A stretch of DNA of 64,000 bases from Saccharina japonica (GCA_008828725.1 MEHQ01000101.1:31681-95680), one strand, 5' to 3'. Shown: positions 25,701-36,565, counted from the first letter of the stretch. The notes: generated from the letters alone by a model not told the origin. Made by a program: numbers and translations.

Positions 25701-27485
25701 ACATTTTATATCAGAAGCAGCAGCGCTTCGCAGCAGAATACACCACATACTACATATCATACATAAAACCTTCATACGTATACACGAAGAACACTTGTTT
25801 TACACACTGGCAAGCTTTCCTCTGCCAGCCGCTGGCCGCGAGACCATTCTCGCCCCACTCGGCTGCCGGACACGCGAGGATTCTGCGTGTACACTATAGT
25901 ACAATTTTGAAAGGCTGTGTTCTGTAGGGTACGTACAAAACCATACCCGGGGTACTTTCCCGGATATTACCCTACAAAGGACTTCTGTGAGTTCTGTACA
26001 ACATCCATACCCGTACCTCTTATTATGTTCTTTTTTGCTGAGCTATACTGTCTGCTGCTGCTGTGTACCTGGTACCTGTATTACCCCATAAGTGTTTGAT
26101 GTGGTGGCAGCTATGGTACAAGGTCAGTGGTGCTTCGATGTCTTCTTGTTGCGACTGCTGTGGCTCTGTGTGTACGTGTGTGTCTATCCTTGCGCCAGCT
26201 ATATACGAACGGTTCTTCTGCGTGTGTGTTGGTGCCATCCTGACCGCAAGATATGGACGGTTCCAACTCGTACTTCCTCTGACTTAAAAAAACACCCGCG
26301 CAGTAAAGCAGCAGTACAATAGCCAGTAGCCTTTACCGCATCACTGAATTAGTATCTTGGATAAAGCGTAGAAATCGGGGATTTTATTATATGCCTTTTA
26401 GTGGGGTCTACCAGTTTTTCAAAATAAAAACGTCTGATTTTGTCGAGACAAAGCTCGTAAGGGTCGGGGCGGGTTCGGGGTTGGGGTTAGGGTTTAAGGA
26501 TTAGGGTTAGGATTAGTGTCTAAAGTACTGATTCGGCGTTTTTCGAAATATCCCTTCTCCTAACACTGGAACTACACGCGGGCCACAACGAATTCCCCGA
26601 TTTCTATACTTTATCCTAGACAATAATTCAGAATTGCGGTAAAGGCGGCTCACAATATAGCAAGCAGCAGCAGCAGCAGCTGTAAAACAACAGCGAACCT
26701 CACATAGGCCCATGTACATATCATAGGAACGCCTGTGTTCCCCTATTCAACTTGCGACATCCACGGGATTTCAAGCCAACCACTTCCCGACGGGGGATTT
26801 GTGAATAACAGTACGAAATACTGCTGCAGTGTACTGGCACTGCTGTAGGCGTAGGTAGGTACGCGTATGATACCGCTGTACAGGTACGTCAAAAGTAATG
26901 CGTATATGATACGGCTGTACAGGTACACGTGCTTGCTACGTGTATTGCTCGCTACTCGTACTAGTGCGCGTTGTCTCACGTGGCAGTTGGAGTAGCGTCA
27001 GAACTTGGGACCTCAAGTACTGCGAGGCACGCCGAAACCAACTCCCAGTCGGCGTCGATCCAGTGCGCGGTGAGTGCCATCATGGTGGTCTCGGTCTGAT
27101 CCCAAGACGTCCAGGTATTGCAGGCGAGGCTGACGGCTTGACCCCTCAGCATTTCCTTCAAGCGTTTCTTTGTCATGGTGACCCTTTCGTCCACAAGAGC
27201 CGAGATAGAACTCCTGTCCGGGAGGGTCAGGTTGTCGTCCTTGGCGAAGCCGTGCATCATCGCCTTGAAGTGGGGTTCGTCAACATCACCGAGAGGATTC
27301 AAGCCCCCAACGACAAACTCGAGGACAAGCTGCCTGTGGGCTGCGGCCGGGCCCGTGCTCGCGCTCTTCTTGAGGATTTTCGCACCACTGCCTGAAGCTT
27401 CTTGGTCATTCTCTAACTTGACTCTCTTCCTGCTTTGTTGAGCCGACACCTCTCCTGCAGCGTTAGCTCCCCCATGCGCACTCAT
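16754..27485 (-). CDS. hAT-family transposase-like gene, six exons, 615 residues
   Basis: hAT transposases cut and paste DNA using an RNase H-like DDE core with a C-terminal dimerisation region. Exons on the minus strand, read downward: 27485-26980, 22333-22144, 21768-21517, 20549-20391, 19339-19158 and 17312-16754. Every junction is GT-AG, every phase matches, and the sum is 1,848 nt with no stop. Landmarks: NLS-like KRVKLE near residue 20; TWTSWD at 124-129 and TAHWIDADWEL at 139-149 (hAT N-terminal core); VTTDAAVN at 191-198 with catalytic-type D194; PCICHMMDH; TSWWST; AVLDPRMK; and the dimerisation motif SSAPLERLFSVAG (E577) near the C terminus. The start is the ATG at 27485; the frame stays open upstream to 27791. 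The first catalytic Asp expected before TWTS appears as Asn (N123). No BED zinc finger was seen. Intron 1 is 4.6 kb and full of palindromic arrays. It could be an element gene or a domesticated derivative; TIRs were not found. Confidence 0.85.
19579..19652. repeat. short tandem TGTTGTAATCGA-type repeat
   Basis: About five imperfect units of TGTTGTAATCG(A/G) with 12-16-bp spacing lie in intron 4 of the hAT gene. No coding role is apparent. Confidence 0.7.
22334..22410. repeat. GGGTA/GGGTT degenerate telomere-like tract
   Basis: On the plus strand, GGGTAGGGTAGGGTAGGGTA is followed by GGGTTTGGGTAGGGTTGGGG-type units. On the minus strand it becomes a CCCTA-rich pyrimidine tract ending in CCAACCAG exactly at the exon 2 acceptor of the hAT gene. 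It therefore probably serves as the splice-site polypyrimidine tract. Confidence 0.8.
23385..24490. repeat. GGTCATGACC-type palindromic-word cluster
   Basis: Dense degenerate words GACCGCGGTCATGACCG, GGCCATGGTCG and GCGGCCATGAGCG occur in two blocks, 23385-23560 and 23840-24490, with about 280 bp of other sequence between. The core words are near-palindromes (GGTCATGACC, GGCCATGGCC). The cluster lies inside intron 1 of the hAT gene. No ORF there is credible. Confidence 0.9.
24640..25215. repeat. ACTTCCATGGAAGT-type palindromic-word cluster
   Basis: At least a dozen copies of ACTTCCATGGAAGTAAA or half-words (TTACTTCCATG, TTCCATGGAAG) occur, separated by unrelated spacers of variable length. 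The full word is a perfect 14-bp palindrome. It sits in hAT intron 1, 150 bp beyond the GGTCATGACC cluster. Confidence 0.9.
26460..26520. repeat. interstitial telomere-like tract (degenerate TTAGGG)
   Basis: GGTTGGGGTTAGGGTTTAAGG is followed by ATTAGGGTTAGGATTAG on the plus strand. The tract is short and degenerate and lies inside intron 1 of the hAT gene. It resembles TTAGGG-type telomere sequence, probably from break repair or chance G/T-rich sequence. Confidence 0.6.
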
Positions 27486-28358
27486 GTCAGGCCAGGTACT
27501 GTGTATGCCAGCCGGTGGTGTGTTCGGGGCCGGGCACGGCGCGGGAGTATGGCCGATTATACGAAATTTCCAAATTTGAACTTTAGGACGAAGGCCGCGA
27601 ACATCTCTACAAAAACCAAACAAAAAAAGTGGAGTTCGAATTTTGAATTTTTGAATTTTTGAATTTGTTTTTTTCGCGCGGAAGAAGTTCGTATCATACG
27701 AGTACCCGAGTCTTGTACTTTGTGTGCTTGCAACCCCGAAAAAAACACCGAAGGCCCTCTCGGGAGTCTGGGCTCTGGAGGTCTGGAGCAATCAAGGATG
27801 CTTAGCATCAAGAGGCACCTCTCACTAACTCAATTCCCCGCAAGTAAATTCATACCATCACACGAGACAAAGTGTCCACGGATGCCTCTGCCGTGAGAGC
27901 CCTCGTGGCTAAGACACGCGAAAAACGGGTTAAGGCATGCGCCGTAAAGCCCGCCGCAGGCTTTTTTTTTTCAATTAAGAAGCGCTTAAAGACATTTATT
28001 TCAAGTACTTTTTTGTGTCTTAAATGTCTTACTTGGACAAGGTATTTCTCTTATAAAATGTCTTACGACGTATCTTACTGCGTTTTCTCGCCCTAGATTG
28101 GTTTTCTATCAGGTATACACAACCTCTGGCGGATCTCGCTCGAACTCGGATATCATATTCCTTGAGGCAATACATACAATAGTAACGACCGACATCCTCG
28201 CCATCGCCTAGCGTAATTCGTCGTCCACAAAGAGATATCGTGTGCATACGATCCCCGATACAAAACTAAGATACGGTATTATTACGATGATATACACAAT
28301 ATTTGGGATTCTCGCGCCGATTCGTCTTTTTTTGGCTTGGCGATTTTCCACGTGTTCC
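27486..28358. other. 5' flank of the hAT gene; no other gene recognised
   Basis: The hAT frame stays open on the minus strand up to 27791, so a longer N terminus is formally possible, but that part looks low-complexity (repeats of TTCAAAAATTC near 27640-27665). The inverted words TTAAAGACATTTA (about 27987) and TTAAATGTCTTA (about 28020) suggest a small fold-back. Nothing else was recognised. Confidence 0.4.
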
Positions 28359-28450
28359 TTAACCCTTATCGGACTGGAGTCCCGTTTTGGGGACAAATCA
28401 CTTAGAATTAGACTGGTTTGTCCCCAAAACGGGACTGCAGTGCTAAAAGA
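28359..28450. mobile_element. piggyBac-like MITE, short fold-back (copy 1)
   Basis: A TTAA is followed by CCCTTATCGGACTGGAGTCC and CGTTTTGGGGACAAA; the inverse TTTGTCCCCAAAACGGGACT starts at 28416. The right terminus is decayed (GCTAAAAG). A near-identical element at 63835-63932 keeps both ends. The TTAA flank and CCCT terminus are typical of the piggyBac superfamily. Confidence 0.6.
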
Positions 28451-28460
28451 AGATCAGATA

Positions 28461-28700
28461 CATGCTGCGGTAGAGGCGCACCACCTTTTTTCTGAGGGTT
28501 GTCACTTGAGGAGTTCTACTGTACACCTCACCCAAAGAAGGATTTTCGAGGAAAATAACCTTGCTATTACATATACCCGATGATCAACCCCATGGCGTAA
28601 AACTCTAAAATGAACAAAAGTGTCAACACAAGATTCAAAGTCCCGTCACTCAGAAAATGTTTCAGCCACAGAGCGCTACCTCTATTGTGCATAGCGCGTG
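28461..28700. mobile_element. TIR element copy C
   Basis: The element starts CATGCTGCGGTAGAGGCGC and ends with an inverted GCTACCTCTATTGTGCATAG. Internal words are CACTTGAGGAG, GGATTTTCGAGGAAAATAAC, CCCATGGCGTAA and CACTCAGAAAATGTTTCAGCC. The CCGACGATTTTGGGTTAAGGAG word is missing, so this copy has an internal deletion. It is adjacent to the piggyBac-like MITE. Confidence 0.6.
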
Positions 28701-29879
28701 TCATCAAAGGGGTCGAGTGCTGCTCCTTCCCCTCCTCCCTTTTTCCCGTCAGTTTTGGCCAAAAAACAACCATGTCTAACCCTACGTACACATATATATG
28801 CGTAGTGCACTAAAACACTAAATACGGAAACAAAAATAAGTAGCAATTAATGCCCTTGGAAGCCTTGGACGACGCCCGTGTCATTTTTGTTTTTGTTTTT
28901 CTCACATAGAAAAAACGGCGTGAGAAAGTGTGGGGGGGGGTTAATTGTAACATTGATAGTGCCTGGCCCAGCTCGTAGCATTGTGCAGAGTGTACATCAC
29001 AATTCAACGTCGAAGCCAGTATTTTCACACCTCCATCTGATCGCAAGCGGTGACGCAGCTCAGCGTACATAGTCCGCAGTGCGGGGGCGTGCACACACCG
29101 GCGGGAAATAGTATGAACAACATCAATACAACAGCTGCCTGCATACGTTCAGTGTACAGCAGTACCGCTGTGTTGTGATCGAGGGTAAGATGTTCGTGGA
29201 TATTGTTTTCTTTGTGGCACAACCGTTCTCTCCACTCAACTCCAGCAAAAACATAACGTCATTCGTACTCGCACGCAGTGAATATAGGATTACACTATTT
29301 TGCCTCGGGGTCACGGGTATACGTTGGTGCGTAAAACATGAGTTATTGCCCCCTTTCGAGCGCAGGGAGGTTGCTTTACGAACGTCAGACACGTAACGAA
29401 CGAAACAACGTATATGATAAGCCCCTACTGAAAAGTGGCTCTAAGACATTCGTTAAGACATGTCTTAGCCGCTAGAGCTTACTCTGCGGCATAACAAAGC
29501 AAGGAATGAGCAGCGGCAGATCAGCAGAAATATCGCGGCTGAGCCAGTCAGTCGTAACTACTACTACTGTACATATGCAGCAGACTTCGCCTCCAGCCTT
29601 GTGCCTAGATAAATATTCAGCTAAGCTCGGCATCGACCTACACCATACAGAACACGGTTTGTCTTATCCCCCCTTCGTCCTAGTTGTCCGTGTTCTACGG
29701 CCGCTCGTGTGAGGGCACTCTTCCTCTGCACTCTTCCTCTGGAGAGCAGGGATTATAGCGCCCGTAGTTTCGCCTTGCTCAAGTTGTACTGTAGACATAC
29801 CCCCTTGATCACAACCAAAAAGTCAAACGTGCGACCACAAAAAACTGTTTGTTTCAGGCCCACGTTGACAATATATTGG
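28701..29879. other. no gene recognised
   Basis: The interval contains a (G)10 tract near 28930, one TACAGCAGTA word at 29155, a TAAGACATGTCTTA palindrome near 29455, and short frames without domains. No promoter or gene could be supported. Confidence 0.35.
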
Positions 29880-30560
29880 GCTTATTCCCGGGATCCCACG
29901 GGAAATCCCCATGGGACTCATAAGGACCCACGGAGTGCAGTGGTTCTCATAGGCCTCCGTGGTGGACCTCACGGGAATCCGTGGGACGTCTCACGGGAAT
30001 CCACGGTGTCCTGCGGTATACCGTGGGTATTCCCAATCGTTCCCGCGGGATCGCACGGGAAGACCACGGGATTCCATATTATACCGCCCCCCCCCGCGGG
30101 AATTCCCCTCTTCTTTCCCGCGAGGTCTGTCGGGAGTTCCCATGGGGCGTCCCACGGGATCCGATGGGCTTGGTTAGATATAAGAGGTAAACGTCTTGTA
30201 TTCCAGACACAAGACCATACCATGTATTCCAAAACCGTAGCGTATACTGTCCGGGGAAAAACTGGTAACCAACATGCACCCATTGGGAAACTCTGCAATT
30301 CCCACGGGACCCCGCTGTAACCCCCACGGACACCCACGGAAAACGCGGGGTTTCATAGGAACCCACGGCGATAATTCTCAATTCCGACGGTATTCCGCGG
30401 TTTCCAGCGGGAATCCCCACAAACTCCCGCGGTAACAGGGGTAACCCAAAGGAACCCACACGGAAATTTGATACACCCCCACACAGTCGTCCGTGATTTG
30501 CAGCGGGAATCCCCACGGAATCCTGGGGAAACGACTGGAACTCATGATAATCCACGTGGG
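29880..30560. repeat. TCCCACGGGAATC-type palindromic-word cluster
   Basis: Degenerate words TCCCACGGGA, TTCCCGCGGGA, ATCCCCATGGGA and CCACGGGAATCC, many near-palindromic, are scattered through about 680 bp with a non-repetitive gap near 30170-30295. The polarity changes within the cluster. Overlapping frames on both strands are repeat by-products. Confidence 0.85.
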
Positions 30561-30892
30561 AAATATAAACTACATTCCTACGGTGTTGGCCCCCTTTGGG
30601 ACCCCGAGATAACGACCGAGACGATGCTAACTTTGATGTTATCAACGGTCTACGAGCACCGTTTGAATGCCCAGCAGTGACGCCGCACCCGTGCCGTACG
30701 ACCAAAGTTGCAGCCATTATAACTTGGACAACAATCAATGTGTAATCTCGCCCAATCACACAGTGGCCGTTGCTGTAACCGTCGCTTTTGTGCGCGACCC
30801 CCCCCCCCCCCCTTCAAGTCCTCGCAGGAGGTTTAAGAGCGCGGGCTCATGCAACGATTGGGGTACGCGTATAATATGTTGGACGCGTGCTT

Positions 30893-31380
30893 ACGCGTGC
30901 TACGATGGAGGTAGCATCTTTTGGCTGGAAAATAGTTCGGAATGACGGGGCTCCTTAAGGGCCCGTTTTAACGAAGAAGAAACAAAATCAACTTGGAAAA
31001 AAAATATTCAAATCCGCTTTACATTGGTCAACACACGCATCAGCAGAGCACCAAAGATTAGGATCTTGGGGCATAATATTTGGTGCTGGTGCGTGTGTTG
31101 ACCAATGAAAAGCGAATTTGAATTTTATTGTTTTCCAAATTGAATTTATTTTATACTCGTTAATTCGGGCCCTAACCCCAAATCGTCGGAATTTCACTCA
31201 TGTTTCGCACTACAGTACGTAGTTTTCTTTTTTTGTCCCTAAGGCCACGGGATTGATCACCGGGTAGCACTTGTTTTTTATAATCCAACAACCCGTTTTC
31301 GGGTGAGGCTTAGAGGTCCCCAAGTGGCCACCCTCAGAAACAACACGGCGCACCTGCATGCAGGCTACCGTAGCATGCGT
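30893..31380. mobile_element. TIR element copy D, inverted orientation, carrying a nested MITE
   Basis: It begins ACGCGTGCTACGATGGAGG and ends in the inverse CTACCGTAGCATGCGT. Relative to copies A-C it is reversed. A 214-bp GGGCCC-ended MITE (30959-31172) interrupts the family word CTCCTTAACCC/AAATCGTCGG. It is followed directly by copies E and F. Confidence 0.75.
30959..31172. mobile_element. Harbinger-like fold-back MITE, copy 1, TAA target duplication
   Basis: The termini are GGGCCCGTTTTAACGA and the inverse TCGTTAATTCGGGCCC, flanked on both sides by TAA. The interior is a long fold-back: CGCTTTACATTGGTCAACAC pairs with GTGTTGACCAATGAAAAGCG. A 3-bp TAA duplication with GGGCC-type ends is characteristic of the PIF/Harbinger superfamily. 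It has no coding capacity. Confidence 0.8.
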
Positions 31381-31866
31381 CTGACTACGATAGAGGTAAC
31401 ACCTTTTGTTGGCTGAAAAATGTGTGCTGAATGACCTAGTAAGGGCCCATATTAACGACTGCTGTAAAATATATTCAATTTGAAAAAAAAAAAAAAATCA
31501 AATTCGCTTTTCGTTTGGTCAACACACGCACCAGCACCAAAGATTGTACCCCAAGATCCTAATCTTTGGTGCTGGTGCGTGTGTTGACCAATGAAAAGCG
31601 GATTTGAATTTTATTTTTTTCCAAATTGAATTTAGTTGATATTCGTTAATATGGGCCCTAAAGGCTCCTTAACCCAAAATCGTCGGAATTTTATTTTCGT
31701 GTTAGAATATTCGTCATCGTATGCTTATGCCATGGCTTCATCGGGTACAGTAGTAGCACTTTTATTTTCCTCCGCAATCAGGTTTTGGGCGAGATATACG
31801 TAGAGCTCCTCGAGTGACCACCCTACAAAAAAAACATGGTGTGCCTCTACCCCGTAGCAAGCGTCT
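31374..31866. mobile_element. TIR element copy E with nested MITE
   Basis: The element opens with GCATGCGTCTGACTACGATAG, abutting copy D, and ends CTCTACCCCGTAGCAAGCGT. The internal family words are present (TTAACCCAAAATCGTCGGAA, TTTTATTTTCCTCCGCAA, GAGCTCCTCGAGTGA). The MITE at 31443-31658 lies 10-15 bp upstream of the site used in copy D. Confidence 0.75.
31443..31658. mobile_element. Harbinger-like fold-back MITE, copy 2, TAA target duplication
   Basis: The termini are GGGCCCATATTAACGA and TCGTTAATATGGGCCC, flanked by TAA at 31440-31442 and 31659-31661. Its arms are better preserved than in copy 1: GGTCAACACACGCACCAGCA pairs with its inverse around a short centre. It is therefore probably the younger insertion. 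Confidence 0.85.
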
Positions 31867-31991
31867 TATGGACAAACTATTTCCCCGCTGACGGAGCGCT
31901 CCTTGACTCAGGAGCTGCCTACTGAAATAATACCGTTGGGACACCGTTAGCCTTCTGCACAATGCTACGTCATATACCTGTATAGGCTACC

Positions 31992-32262
31992 GACGCGTGG
32001 TACGATGATAGGGGGCAGCACTTTGCTCCACGAAAAATATTTTTTGAATGACGGGGCTCCTTAAAACACAAAGTTTTTAGAATGTTTTTATTTTTTATTT
32101 TTGCAATAATGTGATTATTTTTGTACACCTCTAGGTCATGGGATTGTTCATCGCGTTGCGCTTTCATTTTTTTACCAAGATTATATTTTTGGGGCGAAGA
32201 ACAGAGCTCCTTAAGCGAGGAGTCTCAGGAACAACTTGGCGCACCTCTACCCTTGGCATGGG
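31992..32262. mobile_element. TIR element copy F
   Basis: It begins ACGCGTGGTACGATGATAGG and ends GGCGCACCTCTACCCTTGGC. The family words AATGACGGGGCTCCTTAA, GGTCATGGGATTGTTCATCG and GAGCTCCTTAAGCGAGGAG are present. There is no nested MITE. It is the third member of the local run D-E-F in the same orientation. Confidence 0.65.
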
Positions 32263-35200
32263 ACTACAGGGGGTTTTTCTTCGGGCTACCAGAGCAATCT
32301 TTCGTATTTTCTCAAAAGTCTATACTTTGGGGTGATATGTGAAACTCCTCAAACCAGAGCCTCACGGAAGCAGTACTTGCAACCCTACCAGGGCATGTGC
32401 TCACAAGGGTATGTGCGTCCATAAATTCGTGCAGCTTCGTTTTGACACCTTACCCCCTGGTGGTCGGGATTGGGGTTTTCCAGAGTCCAACGCTGTTTTT
32501 TAGCGAAGTTGTACATAAACAAAACGTGTTTTACTTATATGCTCTCAATACCAGGGAAAGCGAGTCCATCGTTGATCGCCTTGGTCCCTACTTTGGTTGC
32601 GTTTTCTGTCATTACTTAACGCAGTTCTAATGGCTCCAATAGAGACGCACAGCGGTACGAGTACAAAGTCGTCGCCACGTCTGAAGTGGAGAGGGTGGAT
32701 GAGAGCCAGGACTACGCGGGATACGAATGTAGCGACGACGTCAGTCGACATCGCCACGCAACACGTAACGGCAAATGTTGTCTGATTTTGGTGCGAATGT
32801 CAGTAGGGAGGAGGGATGGGGGGTGCAATCGTGTGCGGCAGCCATTTCAACCGATGGGAGTGTTGCCGCTACGAGAGCTTGCGCTGAGGACGTAGGACCC
32901 GAACTCGCCCACGTACAAGTCAAGCGTAAAGGTTTTTTCCGGGAGAACTTCGGGTGAAGGGACCGACGCGGAGCACAATAGTGTGCACCGCACGCTGTGT
33001 CGGGAATGGCGGGAATAGTGCAGACTTTGAAAGTGTTGATGCATTCAAAACGACACCGCTTGGAGGGCGGGACTGGACGAGAACATCCGCACCAGGGGAA
33101 TGATGGCGATGGCTAGGGCCAAAACCGGTAACAGACATCACGCCCACAGTATGTGTGGTACACCGCGAAAAGCCACTTTGATGAGGCTGAAACTGTAAGG
33201 CAAACGGCGAAATTATATTTTCGTCGACTGGCCCCGGAGAGGGAAGGGCTGGACCGGCCATATGGCAAGGTTGTTCTTTCGAAAGCGGGAATCGGTGCCA
33301 ACACATCTACTGTAGGGGTCAAGCTCAACTCCTGGTAATGGCGGTGAGATGCGTGGAGGATTGCTATTACGTACTTGCGGTGCCTAAAAGTAAAACAAAC
33401 AATCAGCATCGGCAACGAAGCACCACCAGCGCCTTGGAGCGAGGGGCTGGTTCTTTGTTATGCAAGCGTCTGCGTATCGTAGATGGAACATATCAAGCCA
33501 ACGGCAAGTGAAAATACAGAAGTTATGATTTTTGTACGTCAACAACAAACAGCCAAGCTCGCAACCCTCGGCACTTGTTGTGTCGCTAAAGAACGGCTGA
33601 GGCGAAAACGCTACTAGCGCACCTCCATGGAAGCATGCTCCCTACATCCGCATGTTACGAGTCGAACTTCCTATCCAGGACACGCCACTGCGTTACCACC
33701 CCGATCGCTCATTCTGTGCGAATACGGAGGCTTACCAAATCTCAGGGTATGACTGCACTGCCCTGTGTAAACAATGGCTAGCCTTTTCGCGTGAACGAGG
33801 CGTACAACGCAGTTCATCCTTCTCCGTCAGCGTCGCTCCTGCCTTGAGCCCTCTGTGGGTCATTGCCGTACGTACGCAAGATAGCACACTACCACGGAGG
33901 ATAGCCCGAGCCGAGTTTCTCAGTATCTAGTAGAACACCCACAATGACAACGGTTACTACCAGGTATGGGTATATCTCGCCGATATATTTCCTCCGTAGA
34001 CTCATCGCTAAGTGTTCGCATGCAGCCTCCCCGTTATCTAGTTGTCCACACTAGAAACCCTACCGAGGGGGTGGGTGATATTGAGTGTTACGCGGTATAC
34101 GCGTACGTAACTCTCTGCCACGGAACCCCTCCTCAAACCAACCTGTCAATTATTGCTTATTTGTTTTACCAGATTGACGTCAGACACGCGCCCGCCGTAG
34201 ACGCCGGGTAAAAAAACAGATGCCCCCCGCGGGCGTACTGCCAACCAAAACCTTGTCTGTCGCCTTCTTCACGTAGTTCAAGTATATATGTTGGCCCAAG
34301 CGGCATCCATTCACCACACTTTATCACGTACTCACTTGGGTCCCAGTGGCATCAAAGACTACGTACGGCCACTAAGGACATACATAATCGTGTCTTGAAC
34401 GTTTTTATTTGTACTTATTTTTGGGGGGCCGACCTCACATCTGACTCTATCACACCGCCCCCGGAACATTCTATGAAAGGTAGCAAAAACTTGCACACAG
34501 CAAACAGGGGGTTCCATGACGTAGTCACGCCTGCCACGGTGGGGGTGGCACCAACAGCATTTGTACAATAACTTTCCCTTAAGGGGCTCCTTATTCCACA
34601 CAACAACTACAGTAGTTTCGAGAAAATAAAAAAGTGCGAAGTCGATGACCAATTCCAAAACGTAGCTATTTATAGTTACTATACCGGTATATTAGAGTGT
34701 GCCTCGTCACCTTAATGGCGGATCGGCCGTACTTTGGGTTTTGGAGTTCGGCAAAATAACTACGAAACGTGCGATATAAGGCAGGTATAGGGCCTGCTAG
34801 GTCATCTCGTGTACTATCTAAAAACTGTTAGCGATCGGCGGGTACCGTGGCACACCCGAAGTTTCGACGCGGTGGTACACTACTGATAAATAAGAGCGCA
34901 ATGCGATACTGCCCCATGCGTTAGACGTATTTCCAGCAGGTAGTACGGTGGTAGTCTAGCCGAGCGGGTAGCTGGCTGTCACCAGCAAACAGAACAACTT
35001 GACAGTTCACGGACAACACACACACAAAAGGCTGGAGTGGCTTCGCGCATCGGGACCTCGTGCCCGCTGGCTCCTTGGGTCTCTTATCCCTCCTCTCTTC
35101 TCTCTCCCCTCTTCTCTCTCCTCCAGAAACGCATTCGGTTGGATTCCGTACATGATTCGTGTGCAGGAAACCGTGGCTGTCCAGCCTGAGTGGTGCCCCC

Positions 35201-35356
35201 GGTGCGAGGGTAGTAAAACGCGAACAGGGCTCCTACTGGGGGGGTCGTTTTCTACTTCGAGGCGAAACGTGTCTCCTGTGTGGCTCCGAGTTGGACATAC
35301 TGCAGTTGTACTGCACCAAAGGAGGAGTGAGGTGCCGTGGGGTGGGGAGGGGTAGG
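32263..35356. other. no firm gene; weak coding-like segments near 32.6-33.3 kb
   Basis: Apart from the exon-like frame at 33150-33341, nothing is supported. A frame near 32640-32760 reads an acidic stretch that could be coding but has no recognised domain. At 35090-35125 there is a CT-rich tract. At 34953-34975 a tRNA A-box-like TAGCCGAGCGGGTAGC occurs without a paired B box. Confidence 0.3.
33150..33341 (+). CDS. possible orphan coding exon, unrecognised
   Basis: After an acceptor-like CGCCCACAG, a frame of about 63 codons starts YVWYTAKSHFDEAETVR and ends ANTSTVGVKLNSW at a TAA. Its balanced amino-acid composition (DEAE, FRRLAPEREGLDRPYG) is unlike the random frames around it. No family was recognised, and no matching upstream exon could be joined with confidence. 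It may be the last exon of a gene or a transposon relic. Confidence 0.25.
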
Positions 35357-36565
35357 GCTATGGGCTATGACGGTAAACACAGGATTGGGGTGAAACTTGT
35401 GCTTGAAAAGTATTTGTTTGGCTCACGATGCGTCCCAGTTAAAAAAACAACAACAAAACAAAAAAACAGCGGCATTCGCCCTTTGGGGACGCGTATATTG
35501 TTCACAAAAACACCCTCGAGAGAGCAGGTTGAGAACCTTGCCTACACCTCTCACGGAGAGACCACGTTCCCTATCGCAAGCATTCCGGCGACACAACACC
35601 AGAGAGAAGGGTTTGGGCGAAGGTTTAACCGAAAAGGACCAAGGGCAAGCTCGAAGAGCAAAACATTGGCATCCGGGTTCGAACTCGTTCCCGATTCTCG
35701 TACGATATGGTACTTTTGGACCACGCCCTGAGACCTCAGCTATGTTCAGGGTCTGCATTTATCTGCACCGTGTGACGGCCCGTATCACACAGATTACGCA
35801 GAAAGAGTCCGTTTGGAAATCGCCGTCGTGTGGGCAGAGAAATCCCGTGCGATGATAAAACATTATCCATCCGATAGTCGATATCGCGGCTCGAGTGTAA
35901 AAAATCCCTTGCAAGTGCATCAGGGTGTGCATGTTAAACAGTCAAAGCTGTTCCATTGCATTTGAGCGACAAAACAAGAAGGAAAAAAACGCAAAAGGGG
36001 GAAAAACACACTTGGAAATTGAACTGATTGGGTGCATTCCTCTCGCTCTGGGCTAAACGTTTAAAAGCTTTTAGCGTCGCCCGAGATTGCTCTGCCCACA
36101 CGACGGCGATTTCCAAACGGACTCTTCCTGCATGCTCTGTGTGGCACGGGCCGTGACACGGTGCAGATAAATGCAGACCATTCACGTAGATGAGGTCTCA
36201 GGGCGTGGTCCAAAAGTACTGTATCGTACGAGAATCGGGAACAAGTTCGAACCCGGATGCCAATTTTTCGCTTCTTGAGCTTGCCCTTGGTTCTTTTCGG
36301 TTAAATCTTCGCCCAGACCCTTCTCTCTGGTGTTGTGTCACCGGAATATTAGCAATAGGGCACGTGGTCTCTCCGTGGGAGGTGTAGGCATGGTTCTCAA
36401 CCTGCCCTCTCGAGGGTGTTTTTGTGGACAATATACGCGTCCCCAAAGGGGGAATGCCGCTGTTTTGTTTTTTGGAAAACTGGGACGCATCGTGAATGAA
36501 ATAGACGTAATAAAAATCGAGTTCTACGTACCCCAATCCTCTTTTTACCGTCATAGCCCATAGGG
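35357..36565. repeat. large inverted repeat, arms about 490 bp
   Basis: The left arm 35357-35851 and right arm 36083-36565 are reverse complements over almost their whole length. The word ATGGGCTATGACGGTAAA at the left end matches the outer right end. The words ACGATGCGTCCCAGTT, GGGGACGCGTATATTGT, CACCCTCGAGAG and GGGTTCGAACTCGTTCCCG occur in both. The spacer is about 230 bp. Frames in the two arms encode the same peptide with only substitutions (…SREQVENLAYTSHGETT…). It could be a fold-back transposon or two opposed copies of a dispersed repeat. Transcription through it would give a long hairpin RNA. Confidence 0.8.

Noticed and set aside
26940-27441. Plus-strand frames of 88-151 codons
   Set aside because: Antisense to exon 1 of the hAT gene, which carries the recognisable domain on the minus strand.
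34953-34975. tRNA gene with A-box TAGCCGAGCGGGTAGC
   Set aside because: No B box (GGTTCRANNCC) at the right distance and no acceptor-stem pairing was seen.
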